Shown here: piece after piece, positions 8,802-18,395 of the stretch
Position numbering within the stretch: the first letter of the stretch is position 1
How the letters are laid out: the number at the start of each line of letters is the position of its first letter
DNA from: Paenibacillus sp. FJAT-29882
Lineage (GTDB): Bacteria > Bacillota > Bacilli > Bacillales > DSM-1321
Length of the DNA stretch: 64,000 nucleotides
Assembly (NCBI RefSeq): GCF_001510645.1
Contig: NZ_LMVB01000001.1
Span: 2,490,981 to 2,554,980, forward strand
Reading direction: 5' to 3'
Notes under the pieces: generated by a model
Told to the model about the DNA's origin: nothing
Seen by the model: the letters and a program-made list of their open reading frames with translations, nothing else
Database searches by the model: none
Translations under genes and position numbers: made by a program

Positions 8802-11132
8802 TCAACCATTGTCTTTATTTTCTTTTTCATAAAGATCCTCTGGAAGCAATTTAATGAACGGACTTATCTCACTAGTGAAACATATACATAATTCATGCAT
8901 AGCACGAGTACAGGATGTGTATAGCAGTTTCCGTTCACTTTCCAGACCGTATTGATCCTTCGATGCATCATAAATAATGACCGCGTCAAATTCTATTCCT
9001 TTTGCCAAATAAGAAGGGATAATCATAACTCCATCAGTGAATGTAGTTTTCCCTACACCAATTCTGTTAAGTTTCATTTTCCCCTTTAATGCTTCATATG
9101 CAAAACTTGTTTCTGCTTGTGTTTTACAAATGATCGCAATCGTTTTATGCCCAGATTCTATAAATTCCTTTGTTTTCTTCAAAACCTTCGATATAAGATA
9201 CTCCTGGTTTTGACACTGTACGATGACAGGCTTTTTTCCTTCTCGATTAAAAGGTTCAATTTGGCTACCATCCAAAAGCAGACTTTTTGTGAACGTAACA
9301 ATTTCCTTCGTTGAACGATAGCTTCTATTCAAAATCACCTTTTCAGTTTCGTTTTTCTCGAACAAAAGAGTCAAAATGTCCAAACCTGCATTGTTTCCAT
9401 GCGCATAGATCGTTTGGTTAAAGTCACCCAAAACTGTCAGTTTACTTTTTGGAAATAAATTCTTTAAAAAAGCAAACTGAAATGGCGAATAATCCTGAGC
9501 CTCATCAATGAAAAGGAACCGAATTTGTGAATTGGTCGCGAAACCTTCCAATTTTTTTTTCATATATAAAAAAGGTGTCGCATCTTCATATAATAATCTT
9601 CCTTGATCAAGTTCATTCATTGTTAAACTTTTGATATTTTCCCAATCGGTAACTGGCCATTCTGTTTCTAACATTTTTTTATAAATGGAACGAACATCAA
9701 GAAAGGCAAGAGACTTTATTTTCTTGTACAGAGGCTTAAATCGCTTTTTCACGACATATTCGCTAAGGATTCTTTGCTCGCGTTCTCCTTCATCAAACGA
9801 ATCTCGTTCATGTTCTTCGTGATTATTTGCGATCCGATAGCTTCTGAGATAATCTTCTTTCTCTAAGTATTGTATTTCTTCTTCAACCCACGCATCTTTT
9901 CTCTCTACTTTTTCAAGCTTCTTGATTTTTTTCAACAACCATTCAGAAACAAGCTGTAAACGATTAGGGATCGATTTTTCATTACCTAGTTCATAAAAGT
10001 ACTTTGAAATTTCCATCGCTGACACAAGGAGTTTTCCTCGGATTTTAATATTTTTGAATACTAATCCTTCACACTTCAACGCTTCCAAATATTCATTTAT
10101 ACCCTGTAAATAATTGAGTGATGATTTATATTGAATACTATTCAATCGAGTTGAATACTTCAGATTCCCGTCATTATTCAGCACGAATTCTAGTTGATCG
10201 AATACATCTTCAACTTCAAGATTTTCTCCGAGCATCGCAAGCAAATATTGTTGAAAGGTCGTCTGCTGCATATTGTCTTCACCGAGCTCTGGCAACACAT
10301 TGGCTACATAACTATTGAAAAGGGGATTTGGCGAAAACAATAATATATTCTCAGCACTCATTCCTTCACGATATCTGTACAATAAATAGGCAATTCTTTG
10401 CATAGCCGCAGATGTTTTCCCACTCCCAGCTGCACCTTGGACAAGTAAGAGACGACTCTTTTCATTACGAATAATAATATTTTGTTCTCTTTGAATAGTC
10501 GCGACAATGCTTTTCATTTGTGTGTCCGCCTGCTTACCGAGAACTTCTTGAAGCAAATCATCTCGGATTGCTTCACCTGTATCAAACATTCCCTCTAAAA
10601 CACCATTACGTATAATGTATTGACGTTTTAAAAGTAACTCCCCACTTACCTTTTCACTAGGTGCCGTATATGTCGCAGGGCCAGGTGAAAAATCATAATA
10701 CACACTGGAGATTGGAGCACGCCAATCATAGATCAAAAATTCTTCATGCTCTTCATCATAAAAAGTGCCGATTCCGATATAAATCTGCTCACTTTCTTCC
10801 ATGTCTTTTTCATGAAAATCAATCCTCGCGAAATAAGGAGATGATTGAAGACGATTCAAAACAGCTATTTGCTTCATTGAATGATTTTGTCTCCGCTCTC
10901 TTTCAGAAAGCAATTCTGTTTGCTGATTAATGCTCGCAACCGTTTCAATTGTTTCATCTTCATTTTCCACATTAACTGTAACATCTTCCCAAAAACGTTT
11001 GCGAATTGATACTATATCTGTTGTTGCTTCACCTGCAGATTGTTTCAAATGCTGTTCCAACTTAGTTACTTTGTCAATCACAACCTCTATCCGCTCTTGC
11101 TCATATTCTCTTTCATTTTCCCAGTTCGTCAT
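8802..11132 (-). CDS. helD: RNA polymerase recycling motor HelD (UvrD/Rep-like ATPase)
   Basis: A 776-residue SF1-type ATPase. The N-terminal coiled-coil arm (residues 1-60) is followed by GQGAAGSGKTSAAMQRIAYLL-type Walker A near residue 235, DEAQDYSPFQ Walker B near residue 560, GDFNQTIYAH and a C-terminal YLAKGIEFDAVII...LLYTSCTRAMHEL helicase motif. Length and order match Firmicutes HelD, which prises stalled RNA polymerase off DNA and releases RNA and sigma. The ATG at 11132 follows GGAGGGG by six bases, so the upstream codon at 11147 was rejected. It is a single gene. Confidence 0.9.
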   Translation of the reverse strand: MTNWENEREYEQERIEVVIDKVTKLEQHLKQSAGEATTDIVSIRKRFWEDVTVNVENEDETIETVASINQQTELLSERERRQNHSMKQIAVLNRLQSSPYFARIDFHEKDMEESEQIYIGIGTFYDEEHEEFLIYDWRAPISSVYYDFSPGPATYTAPSEKVSGELLLKRQYIIRNGVLEGMFDTGEAIRDDLLQEVLGKQADTQMKSIVATIQREQNIIIRNEKSRLLLVQGAAGSGKTSAAMQRIAYLLYRYREGMSAENILLFSPNPLFNSYVANVLPELGEDNMQQTTFQQYLLAMLGENLEVEDVFDQLEFVLNNDGNLKYSTRLNSIQYKSSLNYLQGINEYLEALKCEGLVFKNIKIRGKLLVSAMEISKYFYELGNEKSIPNRLQLVSEWLLKKIKKLEKVERKDAWVEEEIQYLEKEDYLRSYRIANNHEEHERDSFDEGEREQRILSEYVVKKRFKPLYKKIKSLAFLDVRSIYKKMLETEWPVTDWENIKSLTMNELDQGRLLYEDATPFLYMKKKLEGFATNSQIRFLFIDEAQDYSPFQFAFLKNLFPKSKLTVLGDFNQTIYAHGNNAGLDILTLLFEKNETEKVILNRSYRSTKEIVTFTKSLLLDGSQIEPFNREGKKPVIVQCQNQEYLISKVLKKTKEFIESGHKTIAIICKTQAETSFAYEALKGKMKLNRIGVGKTTFTDGVMIIPSYLAKGIEFDAVIIYDASKDQYGLESERKLLYTSCTRAMHELCICFTSEISPFIKLLPEDLYEKENKDNG

Positions 11133-11238
11133 AAAGCACCCCTCCAATTTAGAAAAGCCTGCACCTTCTCAACTTAAGGCATAGCATTGTTTGTAGTTAG
11201 CCTGCTTTCGCAATAAACTTTAAATCTCAAAATAGCTA

Positions 11239-11267
11239 TTGACAAACCGCTATATCTTATGTATGAT
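11239..11267 (+). promoter_or_regulatory. Consensus SigA promoter ahead of a short non-coding stretch
   Basis: TTGACA at 11239-11244 and TATGAT at 11262-11267, 17 bases apart. It points towards dhaS, but 390 bases separate it from that gene's start and a hairpin plus T run intervene. Confidence 0.7.
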
Positions 11268-11273
11268 TAAATA

Positions 11274-11359
11274 AGGATATTTATAATCTATTACCTGTTT
11301 AAACAATAGACTTTATTAGTATAACATCAGCTGTCCGCGTATACAACAGCTGTTTTTTT
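11274..11359 (+). ncRNA. Candidate short RNA or dhaS leader with terminator
   Basis: The expected transcript from the promoter at 11239 contains a small CTATT...AATAG stem at 11287-11310. It ends in CAGCTG (11328-11333) and CAGCTG (11347-11352) followed by seven T. No reading frame with a ribosome site lies inside. It could be an 85-base small RNA or an attenuated leader of the aldehyde dehydrogenase gene. The stem is only about seven base pairs, so the terminator itself is weak. Confidence 0.35.
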
Positions 11360-11654
11360 ATGTTTCCCCCTCATCTTTCCGCATATTTTAATAACTCGCA
11401 ATCATACCTTTCTATATTTTAAATTGATATTCTAACAAAAACCATCGAATGATCACACAATCCAACATTATCCTTCCATTAATTTGTCATTTAATCGGTC
11501 ATTCTATAATTTTTTATCGCAATTTCCTGATTTAAAAACCAAACAATTTACAGTATGATTGTGTGGGCGGGTTTTTGAAGAAGTCTTCAAAATATACGTT
11601 TTCCATTACATCATGATTTGCAAAATACCAAACAATCATTTGAGGAGGGTATTC

Positions 11655-13142
11655 ATGACAAATCTTACGCTAGAAATCAGTGAGAAATTGCAAGCGTTTT
11701 TACAAAGTCCCAAAAAACTTTATATTAATGGGGAATTCGTTGAAAGTGTATCCCAAAAAACATTTTCAACCCCAAACCCTGCTACTGGCGAGAAATTGGC
11801 CGATGTGTATGAAGCAGACAAAGAGGATATTAGCCTAGCTGTCCATGCAGCCCGCAATGCCTTTGATAACGGACCTTGGTCACGTATGAGTGCAGCCAAT
11901 AGAAGTAGGTTAATGTACAAGCTAGCTGATTTAATGGAAGAAAACAAACTTGAATTAGCACAATTAGAAACGTTAGATAACGGGAAACCAATAAATGAGA
12001 CAACAAACGCAGACATCCCTCTCGCCATTGAACATATGCGCTATTATGCTGGCTGGTCAACGAAGATCGTTGGACAAACTATTCCAGTTAACGGAAATTT
12101 TTTCAACTACACCCGCCATGAAGCAGTCGGTGTCGTAGGTCAGATTATTCCTTGGAACTTCCCTTTGCTTATGGCAATGTGGAAACTAGGTGCAGCACTA
12201 GCTACTGGATGCACAATCATATTAAAGCCTGCCGAACAAACTCCACTTTCAGCTATCTATTTAGCAGAGTTAATTGATGAAGCAGGGTTCCCAGACGGGG
12301 TCATCAATATTGTACCTGGATTCGGTGAAACAGCTGGACAAGCACTAGTTGATCATCCTCTTGTTGATAAAATTGCTTTCACAGGATCAACTGCGGTTGG
12401 TAAATCAATCATGAGGTCTGCTTCCTATTCATTAAAACGCGTTACACTTGAGCTTGGAGGAAAATCACCAAATATTATTCTTCCAGACGCCGATTTTTCA
12501 AAAGCAATTCCAGGTGCGCTTAATGGCGTCATGTTTAACCAAGGCCAAGTTTGCTGTGCAGGTTCCAGAGTATTCATCCAAAAGAAACATTATGATAATG
12601 TCGTTGCTGACATGGTTTCTCATGCTAAAAACATAAAACAAGGTATAGGTCTGGATCCAAATACCCAAATCGGACCTCTTGTTTCTCAAGTACAACAAGA
12701 TCGTGTTCTTGGATATATTGAAAAAGGGTTAAGTGAAGGCGCGGAGGTACTTGTTGGTGGCGATAAACCCCAGGATGATGGGTATTTTGTATCCCCAACC
12801 ATCTTCGCTTCCGTTCAAGACGACATGTCCATTGCAAAAGAGGAAATCTTCGGTCCAGTTATCGCAGCCATGCCTTATGAAGATTTGGATGATGTAATTA
12901 ACCGGGCAAATGCTAGTGAATACGGACTAGCAGCAGGACTTTGGACTCATGATATTGCCAACGCTCATTACGTAGCAAGTAAGTTACGCGCTGGAACTGT
13001 ATGGGTCAACTGTTACAATGCATTTGATGCTGCTTCTCCATTTGGTGGCTACAAACAATCCGGCTCGGGACGTGAAATGGGCTCCTATGCGTTAAATAAT
13101 TATACAGAAGTAAAGAGTGTATGGATAAACCTCGATAAGTAA
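11655..13142 (+). CDS. dhaS: NAD(P)-dependent aldehyde dehydrogenase, DhaS-like
   Basis: A 495-residue ALDH-superfamily enzyme, the same length as B. subtilis DhaS. It oxidises aldehydes to acids. Visible motifs are PWNFPLLMAMWK (coenzyme loop), KPAEQTPLSA, the FTGSTAVGKSI glycine motif, catalytic Glu in LELGGKSPNI, catalytic Cys in FNQGQVCCAGSR, and KEEIFGPV with the C-terminal PFGGYKQSGSGREMG. ATG at 11655 has GAGGAGGG five bases upstream; the longer frame from 11559 has no ribosome site. It is followed by a large hairpin and is probably monocistronic. Confidence 0.92.
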   Translation: MTNLTLEISEKLQAFLQSPKKLYINGEFVESVSQKTFSTPNPATGEKLADVYEADKEDISLAVHAARNAFDNGPWSRMSAANRSRLMYKLADLMEENKLELAQLETLDNGKPINETTNADIPLAIEHMRYYAGWSTKIVGQTIPVNGNFFNYTRHEAVGVVGQIIPWNFPLLMAMWKLGAALATGCTIILKPAEQTPLSAIYLAELIDEAGFPDGVINIVPGFGETAGQALVDHPLVDKIAFTGSTAVGKSIMRSASYSLKRVTLELGGKSPNIILPDADFSKAIPGALNGVMFNQGQVCCAGSRVFIQKKHYDNVVADMVSHAKNIKQGIGLDPNTQIGPLVSQVQQDRVLGYIEKGLSEGAEVLVGGDKPQDDGYFVSPTIFASVQDDMSIAKEEIFGPVIAAMPYEDLDDVINRANASEYGLAAGLWTHDIANAHYVASKLRAGTVWVNCYNAFDAASPFGGYKQSGSGREMGSYALNNYTEVKSVWINLDK

Positions 13143-13159
13143 ATAAGCACCTCTAAGTG

Positions 13160-13264
13160 AGAATGAGTAAAAGGAAATAATTCTTCGTTCATTCATCGAT
13201 AAAGATTTGTAACCTTTATATCGATGGATGAACAAAGTTTAATCCATTTATTTCATTCTCTTTT
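13160..13264 (+). terminator. Large nested hairpin after dhaS
   Basis: The inner stem GTTCATTCATCGATA with TATCGATGGATGAAC at about 13189-13239 is enclosed by GAGAATGA (13160) and TCATTCTCTTTT (ending 13264). It lies 20 bases after the dhaS stop and ends in T residues. Confidence 0.6.
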
Positions 13265-13632
13265 CTTCGATTTATGCAATATCAAAATAATTCTTTATGT
13301 TTTCAATACCACTAATATAATTCTTAAAAAATCTCAAAACACCTCATTCTTTTTGAAACAATCCATTTTATCACATAAAATCATTGTTATTCAGTAGACT
13401 AAAACACATTCATCCAGCTATTACAAAATACGGATAATATTATTTTAATATAGAAATATCGGTGAAAGTGTTTAATTTTTTTAAAAAAAGTGTATATTAA
13501 TACGTAGACTATTTTTAGTCAAAAAAAATAACTGTATGTTAAAAATGCTCCATTAATTAATGATCGGAAGCTACTTATTTTGTTTTCAAGCTGTTAACAT
13601 GCAGTAAACCCATATTGGGGGGGAGTTTATTT
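13265..13632. other. Upstream region of the peptide transporter
   Basis: This is a very AT-rich stretch without a gene. It should contain the promoter of the POT transporter, but none was clear. A run of seven G directly precedes the transporter's ribosome site. Confidence 0.4.
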
Positions 13633-15126
13633 ATGAATAGTAAAGACAAGGATGAGGTAATCCGGAGTGTTCCCCAAACCGGTTTCTTTGGACATCCTCG
13701 AGGGTTATTCACTCTCTTTTTCACAGAGTTTTGGGAACGATTTTCTTACTATGGTATGAGAGCCATCCTAATTTTCTACATGTACTATGAAGTAACCCAA
13801 GGTGGACTTGGTCTTGATCGTACTACCGCCAACTCTATTATGGCCATCTACGGTTCATTGGTGTATATGTCCGGTATTATTGGCGGATGGATTGCCGATC
13901 GCTTATTAGGGACTGCAAGAACGGTTTTTTATGGTGGAATTTTAATTATGATCGGCCATATTATCCTATCATTCCCTGGTAGTGCTACAGCATTATTTGT
14001 GTCGATGGCCTTTATCATTATTGGGACTGGTCTCCTAAAACCGAATGTATCTAGTGTTGTTGGCGATTTATACAGCGATCATGATATTCGCCGGGATTCA
14101 GGTTTTAGCATTTATTACATGGGGATTAACCTTGGTGGTTTTCTTGCGCCATTAATTGTCGGAACAATTGGACAAACATATAATTTCCATCTCGGTTTCG
14201 GTATTGCAGCGGTTGGGATGTTTATCGGACTTATCGTGTATCTCGTTACCAAAAAGAAAAATCTTGGTCTTGCTGGGCAACATGTACCGAACCCACTTGC
14301 GAAAGAAGATCGATTCAAGGTATTTGGTTCAATTGGGCTCGGAGTAGTTATCATCGTAATACTTGGTGCCATTGGTATTAATACGGGGTACTTAACCATT
14401 GACCGCTTTATTTTCCTTGTAAGTATATTTGGAATCATTATTCCAGCTGCGTTTTTCATTTTCATGTACCGCAGTCCGAAAACGAACGCAGATGAACGTT
14501 CCCGTTTGCTTGCCTATATCCCTTTATTTATTGCAGCGATGATGTTTTGGGCTATTCAGGAACAAGGTTCAAATATATTAGCCACATATGCAAACGATCG
14601 AACACAACTGGAATTTGCAGGAATCACACTGCAATCATCTTGGTTTCAATCGCTTAATCCATTATTCATTGTTTTCCTCGCACCAGTATTCGCGTGGATT
14701 TGGGTTCGTTTAGGCGATCGTCAACCTTCTACACCGAAGAAATTTTCACTCGGGTTGCTTTTCGCTGGTTTATCCTTTATTGTCATGATTTTCCCTGCAT
14801 ACTTAAACGGTACAGAAAGTCTTGCGAACCCACTATGGCTCGTACTTAGCTTTTTCCTAGTTGTACTTGGAGAATTATGCTTATCACCAGTAGGTATGTC
14901 AGCCACTACTAAATTAGCGCCATCCGCTTTCTCAGCTCAAACAATGAGCCTCTGGTTCCTGACAAATGCTTCAGCACAGGCCATTAACGCTCAAGTTGTT
15001 AAATTATATACGGAGAAAAATGAAATTCTTTATTTCGGTGTTATCGGCGGTATTTCCATTGCATTAGGAATTATTTTATTCCTCATCTCACCTGTCATTC
15101 AACGACAAATGAAAGGTGTTCGATAA
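13633..15126 (+). CDS. Proton-dependent di/tripeptide transporter, POT/PTR family (DtpT-like)
   Basis: A 497-residue transporter with the POT signature FFTEFWERFSYYGMRAIL (about residues 29-46; the ExxERFxYY proton-coupling motif), GGWIADRLLGTARTVFYGG in loop 2-3 and the second PTR motif FSIYYMGINLGGFLAPL near residue 160. Fourteen membrane helices are expected. It imports di- and tripeptides with protons. ATG at 13633 follows GGGGGGGAG by seven bases, so the upstream codon at 13615 was rejected. The next gene codes for an aminopeptidase, so uptake and cleavage of peptides may be linked, though a terminator-like region separates them. Confidence 0.92.
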   Translation: MNSKDKDEVIRSVPQTGFFGHPRGLFTLFFTEFWERFSYYGMRAILIFYMYYEVTQGGLGLDRTTANSIMAIYGSLVYMSGIIGGWIADRLLGTARTVFYGGILIMIGHIILSFPGSATALFVSMAFIIIGTGLLKPNVSSVVGDLYSDHDIRRDSGFSIYYMGINLGGFLAPLIVGTIGQTYNFHLGFGIAAVGMFIGLIVYLVTKKKNLGLAGQHVPNPLAKEDRFKVFGSIGLGVVIIVILGAIGINTGYLTIDRFIFLVSIFGIIIPAAFFIFMYRSPKTNADERSRLLAYIPLFIAAMMFWAIQEQGSNILATYANDRTQLEFAGITLQSSWFQSLNPLFIVFLAPVFAWIWVRLGDRQPSTPKKFSLGLLFAGLSFIVMIFPAYLNGTESLANPLWLVLSFFLVVLGELCLSPVGMSATTKLAPSAFSAQTMSLWFLTNASAQAINAQVVKLYTEKNEILYFGVIGGISIALGIILFLISPVIQRQMKGVR

Positions 15127-15545
15127 AGTGAAACTTCCATCAGTGGGTTTTTTTTTCATCCCCCACTGAGGGTTAGTTGAACCAATCGGGGATTTACAGG
15201 CTGTTTATCCCCCACCTATTTATTTCTTGATTCTCTCGCAAAAATTGAGGTGGGGGGTGTTACAGCCTGTTAAACCGGGATAAATAACAAAGTAGGAGTA
15301 GCCTTCCTATGCAAAATGCCTACTCCATCTACTAGATGGAGCAGGCATTTTGTTTTTCATCCAGTTTTCTTGAGGAATAGATTGCAAAAAGTTTCTTTTT
15401 TTATTAACTATCGATACAATATAAAGGAAGATTTTGATAAACTGAAATTTCTATCAGCGTTTTTTTATCCCCTTCGTTTTTTTCTTGATCCGTCTACAAT
15501 ATTTAGAGTGAGCGTATTACCGCCTGTTCAAATGGGATAAAAATT
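15127..15545 (+). repeat. Two diverged copies of an intergenic hairpin repeat
   Basis: Copy 1 (15127-15295) reads GTGAAACTTCCATCAGTGGG...TTTCTTGATTCTCTCGCAAA...CAGCCTGTTAAACCGGGATAAA. Copy 2 (15438-15545) reads CTGAAATTTCTATCAGCG...TTTCTTGATCCGTCTACAA...CCGCCTGTTCAAATGGGATAAAA. In copy 1 the segments ACAGGCTGT..CCCCCACCT and AGGTGGGGGGT..ACAGCCTGT form an inverted repeat. A related start also occurs at 7197 (GTGAACCTTCAATCAGTTGGGG). These may act as terminators of the peptide transporter. Confidence 0.6.
15313..15356 (+). terminator. Strong hairpin terminator upstream of ampS
   Basis: AAAATGCCT and CTCCATCT pair with AGATGGAG and AGGCATTTT around a three-base loop, followed by GTTTTT. It lies between the two repeat copies, 220 bases before ampS. 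It could be the terminator of the peptide transporter transcript or an attenuator in a longer ampS leader. Confidence 0.7.
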
Positions 15546-15579
15546 TCTTTAAAGAATCTTTAATAAGGAGTGTATGATG

Positions 15580-16812
15580 ATGAACGATTTTCAATTAAAG
15601 TTAGATAACTACGCAGAGCTAGCTGTTAAAGTTGGTGTCAATGTCCAACCTGATCAAACTCTTGTTGTGAATACAACATTAGAAGGTGCTGAGCTAGTAC
15701 GTCTTATTGTAAAAAAAGCCTATGAAGCAGGAGCATACAACGTGATCGTAAACTGGCATGACGATTCTATTAATCGTACGAAATATGAGCTAGCACCAGA
15801 TAAAGTATTCACGGAATATCCACATTGGCGAGCACAAGAAACGATTGAACTTGCTGAAAATGGTGCGGCTTACCTTTCCGTCATTTCTTCAAGCCCTGAT
15901 CTATTAAAAGGCATTGATCCTGAGCGAATTGCCAATGCTCAAAAAGCTTCAGGTACCGCTTTACAAAAATGGCGTCAATACATGCAATCCGATAAAGTAA
16001 GCTGGTCCATTGTCGCTGTACCTTCACAAGCTTGGGCAGATAAAGTATTTCCGGATGTTGCAGAGGAAAACCGGATACATAAACTATGGGATGCGATCTT
16101 TAAAGCAACGCGTGCTGATGTCGAAAACCCAATCGAAGCTTGGAAAAATCATGATGGAACTCTTCATGAAAAAGTCGATTATTTAAACGAAAAACGATAC
16201 CAAAAACTACATTACACGGCACCTGGTACAGATCTTACGATTGAACTACCTAAAACTCACCTTTGGGTAGGTGCTGGTAGCACAAACGAAAAAGGCCATG
16301 AATTCATGGCGAATATGCCAACTGAAGAAGTATTTACGGTCCCCTTTAAAACAGGAGTTAATGGAACAGTCGCAAGTACGAAACCACTAAGCTACGGCGG
16401 CAATATCATCGATAACTTCAGCGTTACGTTCAAAGAAGGCCGGATTGTTGAAGTAAAAGCGGAACAAGGTGAAGAAATCTTAAAGAAATTAGTAGAAACA
16501 GACGAAGGATCTCATTATCTCGGAGAAGTCGCTCTTGTCCCTTTCAATTCACCGATTTCTCAATCAAATGTTCTTTTCTTCAACACATTATTCGATGAAA
16601 ATGCTTCTAACCATTTAGCGATTGGAAGCTCCTATGCATTTTGTATCGAAGGTGGCAAACAAATGTCTCAAGAAGAACTTGCCGAAAACGGATTGAACCA
16701 CAGCCTTACCCATGTCGACTTCATGATTGGCTCTGACAAGATGAACATCGACGGCATCAAACCAGACGGAACAAGCGAACCTGTCTTCCGTAATGGGGAT
16801 TGGGCGTTTTAA
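15580..16812 (+). CDS. ampS: M29 family aminopeptidase AmpS (element integration target)
   Basis: A 410-residue M29 (thermophilic) metallo-aminopeptidase that removes N-terminal residues from peptides in the cytosol. Visible motifs include the N-terminal LDNYAELAVKVGVNVQPDQ, metal-site stretches MPTEEVFT, and the C-terminal ALVPFNSPISQSNVLFFNTLFDENASNHLAIG and LTHVDFMIGSDKMNIDG. Three ATGs (15574, 15577, 15580) follow AAGGAG; the third gives the best spacing and the length I recall for B. subtilis AmpS. Its last 69 bases including the stop lie inside the left 117-bp direct repeat of the mobile element, so the integration leaves the protein intact. Confidence 0.9.
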   Translation: MNDFQLKLDNYAELAVKVGVNVQPDQTLVVNTTLEGAELVRLIVKKAYEAGAYNVIVNWHDDSINRTKYELAPDKVFTEYPHWRAQETIELAENGAAYLSVISSSPDLLKGIDPERIANAQKASGTALQKWRQYMQSDKVSWSIVAVPSQAWADKVFPDVAEENRIHKLWDAIFKATRADVENPIEAWKNHDGTLHEKVDYLNEKRYQKLHYTAPGTDLTIELPKTHLWVGAGSTNEKGHEFMANMPTEEVFTVPFKTGVNGTVASTKPLSYGGNIIDNFSVTFKEGRIVEVKAEQGEEILKKLVETDEGSHYLGEVALVPFNSPISQSNVLFFNTLFDENASNHLAIGSSYAFCIEGGKQMSQEELAENGLNHSLTHVDFMIGSDKMNIDGIKPDGTSEPVFRNGDWAF

Positions 16813-16860
16813 TTGAAACGTTGATATAGAGGCTTTTCTAAGGTCTAAAACCTTGAATGG
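16744..16860. repeat. attL: left 117-bp direct repeat
   Basis: These 117 bases are identical to 37339-37455. They start inside ampS (AACATCGACGGC), include its stop, then the hairpin AAGGTctaaaACCTT, and end at TTGAATGG. The bases just outside differ at both ends. The tyrosine integrase gene begins 12 bases further in. Confidence 0.95.
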
Positions 16861-16877
16861 TCACAGAAATGGTCACA
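16859..16877 (+). repeat. Paired GGTCACA motifs at the left end
   Basis: GGTCACA occurs at 16859-16865 and 16871-16877, straddling the inner edge of attL. The same motif is repeated four times near the right end. These are candidate arm-type sites for integrase or a directionality factor. Confidence 0.5.
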
Positions 16878-18003
16878 TTTCATTAACTTTAAACAATTTA
16901 TCTAATTCATCAGCCACGTGTTTCTGCATACTAGGAAGCACGTGGCTATATTTATCTAATGTAATTTGAATCGATGTATGACCAACCCGCTCCGAGATGA
17001 CCTTTACATTCACATTTTGTTGGATTAGCATCGTGACATGTGTATGCCTTAAATCGTGAAAACGGATTGTAGGTAATCCAAGCTTTATAGCTTGAGCTTT
17101 GAGCCGTTTGGAAAGAGTAGCAGAATCGAGCGGATTACCATAGCGTGTACAAACAACTAAATCATAATCATTGAAGTTTTGACCTTGCTTCAGCTTATGT
17201 CCAACAACAACGACTCGCTCTTTTTTCAGTTGTTCTATCAACACATCAGGGATATGAATTGAACGAACACCAGCACTCGTTTTAGCACCGACTTTGAACT
17301 GCTTTGCGTTTATGTCATAGATTTGTCTGATATAAATGATTTTTTGTTCAAAATCAATATCCTTCCAACGCAATCCTGTTATTTCACCTTTTCTCATACC
17401 CGTTAATAACGCAATTAAATAGACTGTATAAAATCGATGCTTCTTTGAATGTTGTATGAAATACTCTACCTGCTCAGTATCCCAAGCGGTCATTTCAAGA
17501 TTGTTTCTCTTTGGCAACGTAACATTTAAAACTGGATTTTCATTTACAAGCTTTAAGCTAACCGCCTTCCTAAAAACAACCTTCAACATATCAATTATTT
17601 TCTTTATCGTATTAGGACTTAAAACCGTTTCTTCTATCAAATCATAAATAAATCTTTGGATTATCAAAGGTTCAATTTTTTGAATTCTAAAATGACCTAG
17701 TCTGGGATTAATATGACACTTATTAAAACTAATATAGTTTTGATACGTACTCACCGCTACATTCAATTTCATTTCCTTTAACCAGTCTTGAATGAAATCA
17801 CCTAGCGTAATTTTATCTGGTTCAACATATTTACCCAGTCTAACATCATTTAGAAATTCACTAAGAGCATGCTCGGCTTCCTTCTTAGTATCGAAACCCC
17901 TTTTCCTTTTTTGTGTTCGTTTCCCTGTTAATGGGTCAATGCCCATATCGATTACATAAAAATACTTACCTGTTTTCTTGTCTTTCTTGATACTACCTTT
18001 CAC
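16873..18003 (-). CDS. int: Tyrosine recombinase / integrase of the element
   Basis: A 376-residue phage-type integrase. The N-terminal AP2-like arm-binding region (KGSIKKDKKTGKYFYVIDMGIDPLTGKRTQKRKRGF) is followed by the core-binding SAM-like domain (about 60-150) and the catalytic domain. The catalytic residues are seen as R in TGMRKGEITGLRW, HxxR in RFHDLRHTHVTML, the H/W-position histidine in ERVGHTSIQ and the tyrosine in TLDKYSHV. It cuts and joins at the ampS 3' end. The start is GTG, ten bases after AGGAGG. It points towards attL and ends 12 bases from the repeat, the standard layout for such islands. A terminator at 18111 isolates it from cargo transcription. Confidence 0.96.
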   Translation of the reverse strand: MKGSIKKDKKTGKYFYVIDMGIDPLTGKRTQKRKRGFDTKKEAEHALSEFLNDVRLGKYVEPDKITLGDFIQDWLKEMKLNVAVSTYQNYISFNKCHINPRLGHFRIQKIEPLIIQRFIYDLIEETVLSPNTIKKIIDMLKVVFRKAVSLKLVNENPVLNVTLPKRNNLEMTAWDTEQVEYFIQHSKKHRFYTVYLIALLTGMRKGEITGLRWKDIDFEQKIIYIRQIYDINAKQFKVGAKTSAGVRSIHIPDVLIEQLKKERVVVVGHKLKQGQNFNDYDLVVCTRYGNPLDSATLSKRLKAQAIKLGLPTIRFHDLRHTHVTMLIQQNVNVKVISERVGHTSIQITLDKYSHVLPSMQKHVADELDKLFKVNEM

Positions 18004-18110
18004 TGTTAAAAAACCTCCTAGATTTCCTAACAGAAAATAAGTCCCTTAACTATATTTTATCAAATATCCATAAATGTTACTATTTAGAAATTTTATGTAT
18101 TTTCTAACAA

Positions 18111-18133
18111 AAAAGGCACTCTTGAAGAGTGCC
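18111..18133 (-). terminator. Strong terminator upstream of integrase
   Basis: On the minus strand GGCACTC, loop TTCAA, GAGTGCC, then TTTTTT. It would stop read-through from the Kiwa-like operon into the integrase gene. Confidence 0.85.
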
Positions 18134-18272
18134 TACAATGTTTGCTTTAAATTTTAATATTATTTTCACTCCGATTTATTTCAAATACAATTTATTTTGC
18201 AATATAGTCTGTATCAAGAGATAATTTTTTATCAAAACACTGTTAAATCAATGTTTTTTAGCATCTTGCATC

Positions 18273-18395
18273 CTAATTATATGTAGGTGTTTTGCTAAGT
18301 TCATAAGTAGCTTTTAATACTAATTTATGCGCTGTATAAATTAGTTCAATTAAATCACTTCTTTTAAAATCCCTAGTCCCTAGTTCAAGATTCTC
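18273..18395 (-). pseudogene. C-terminal remnant of an unknown cargo gene
   Basis: Forty codons are open between two stops, with no start codon and no ribosome site. The translation (LGTRDFKRSDLIELIYTAHK, then LVLKATYELSKTPTYN) looks like a real amphipathic helical protein end rather than chance. The family was not recognised. Confidence 0.3.

Noticed and set aside
15316..15540. 74-codon plus-strand frame upstream of ampS
   Set aside because: It starts in a terminator hairpin and runs through the intergenic repeat copies; no family resemblance.
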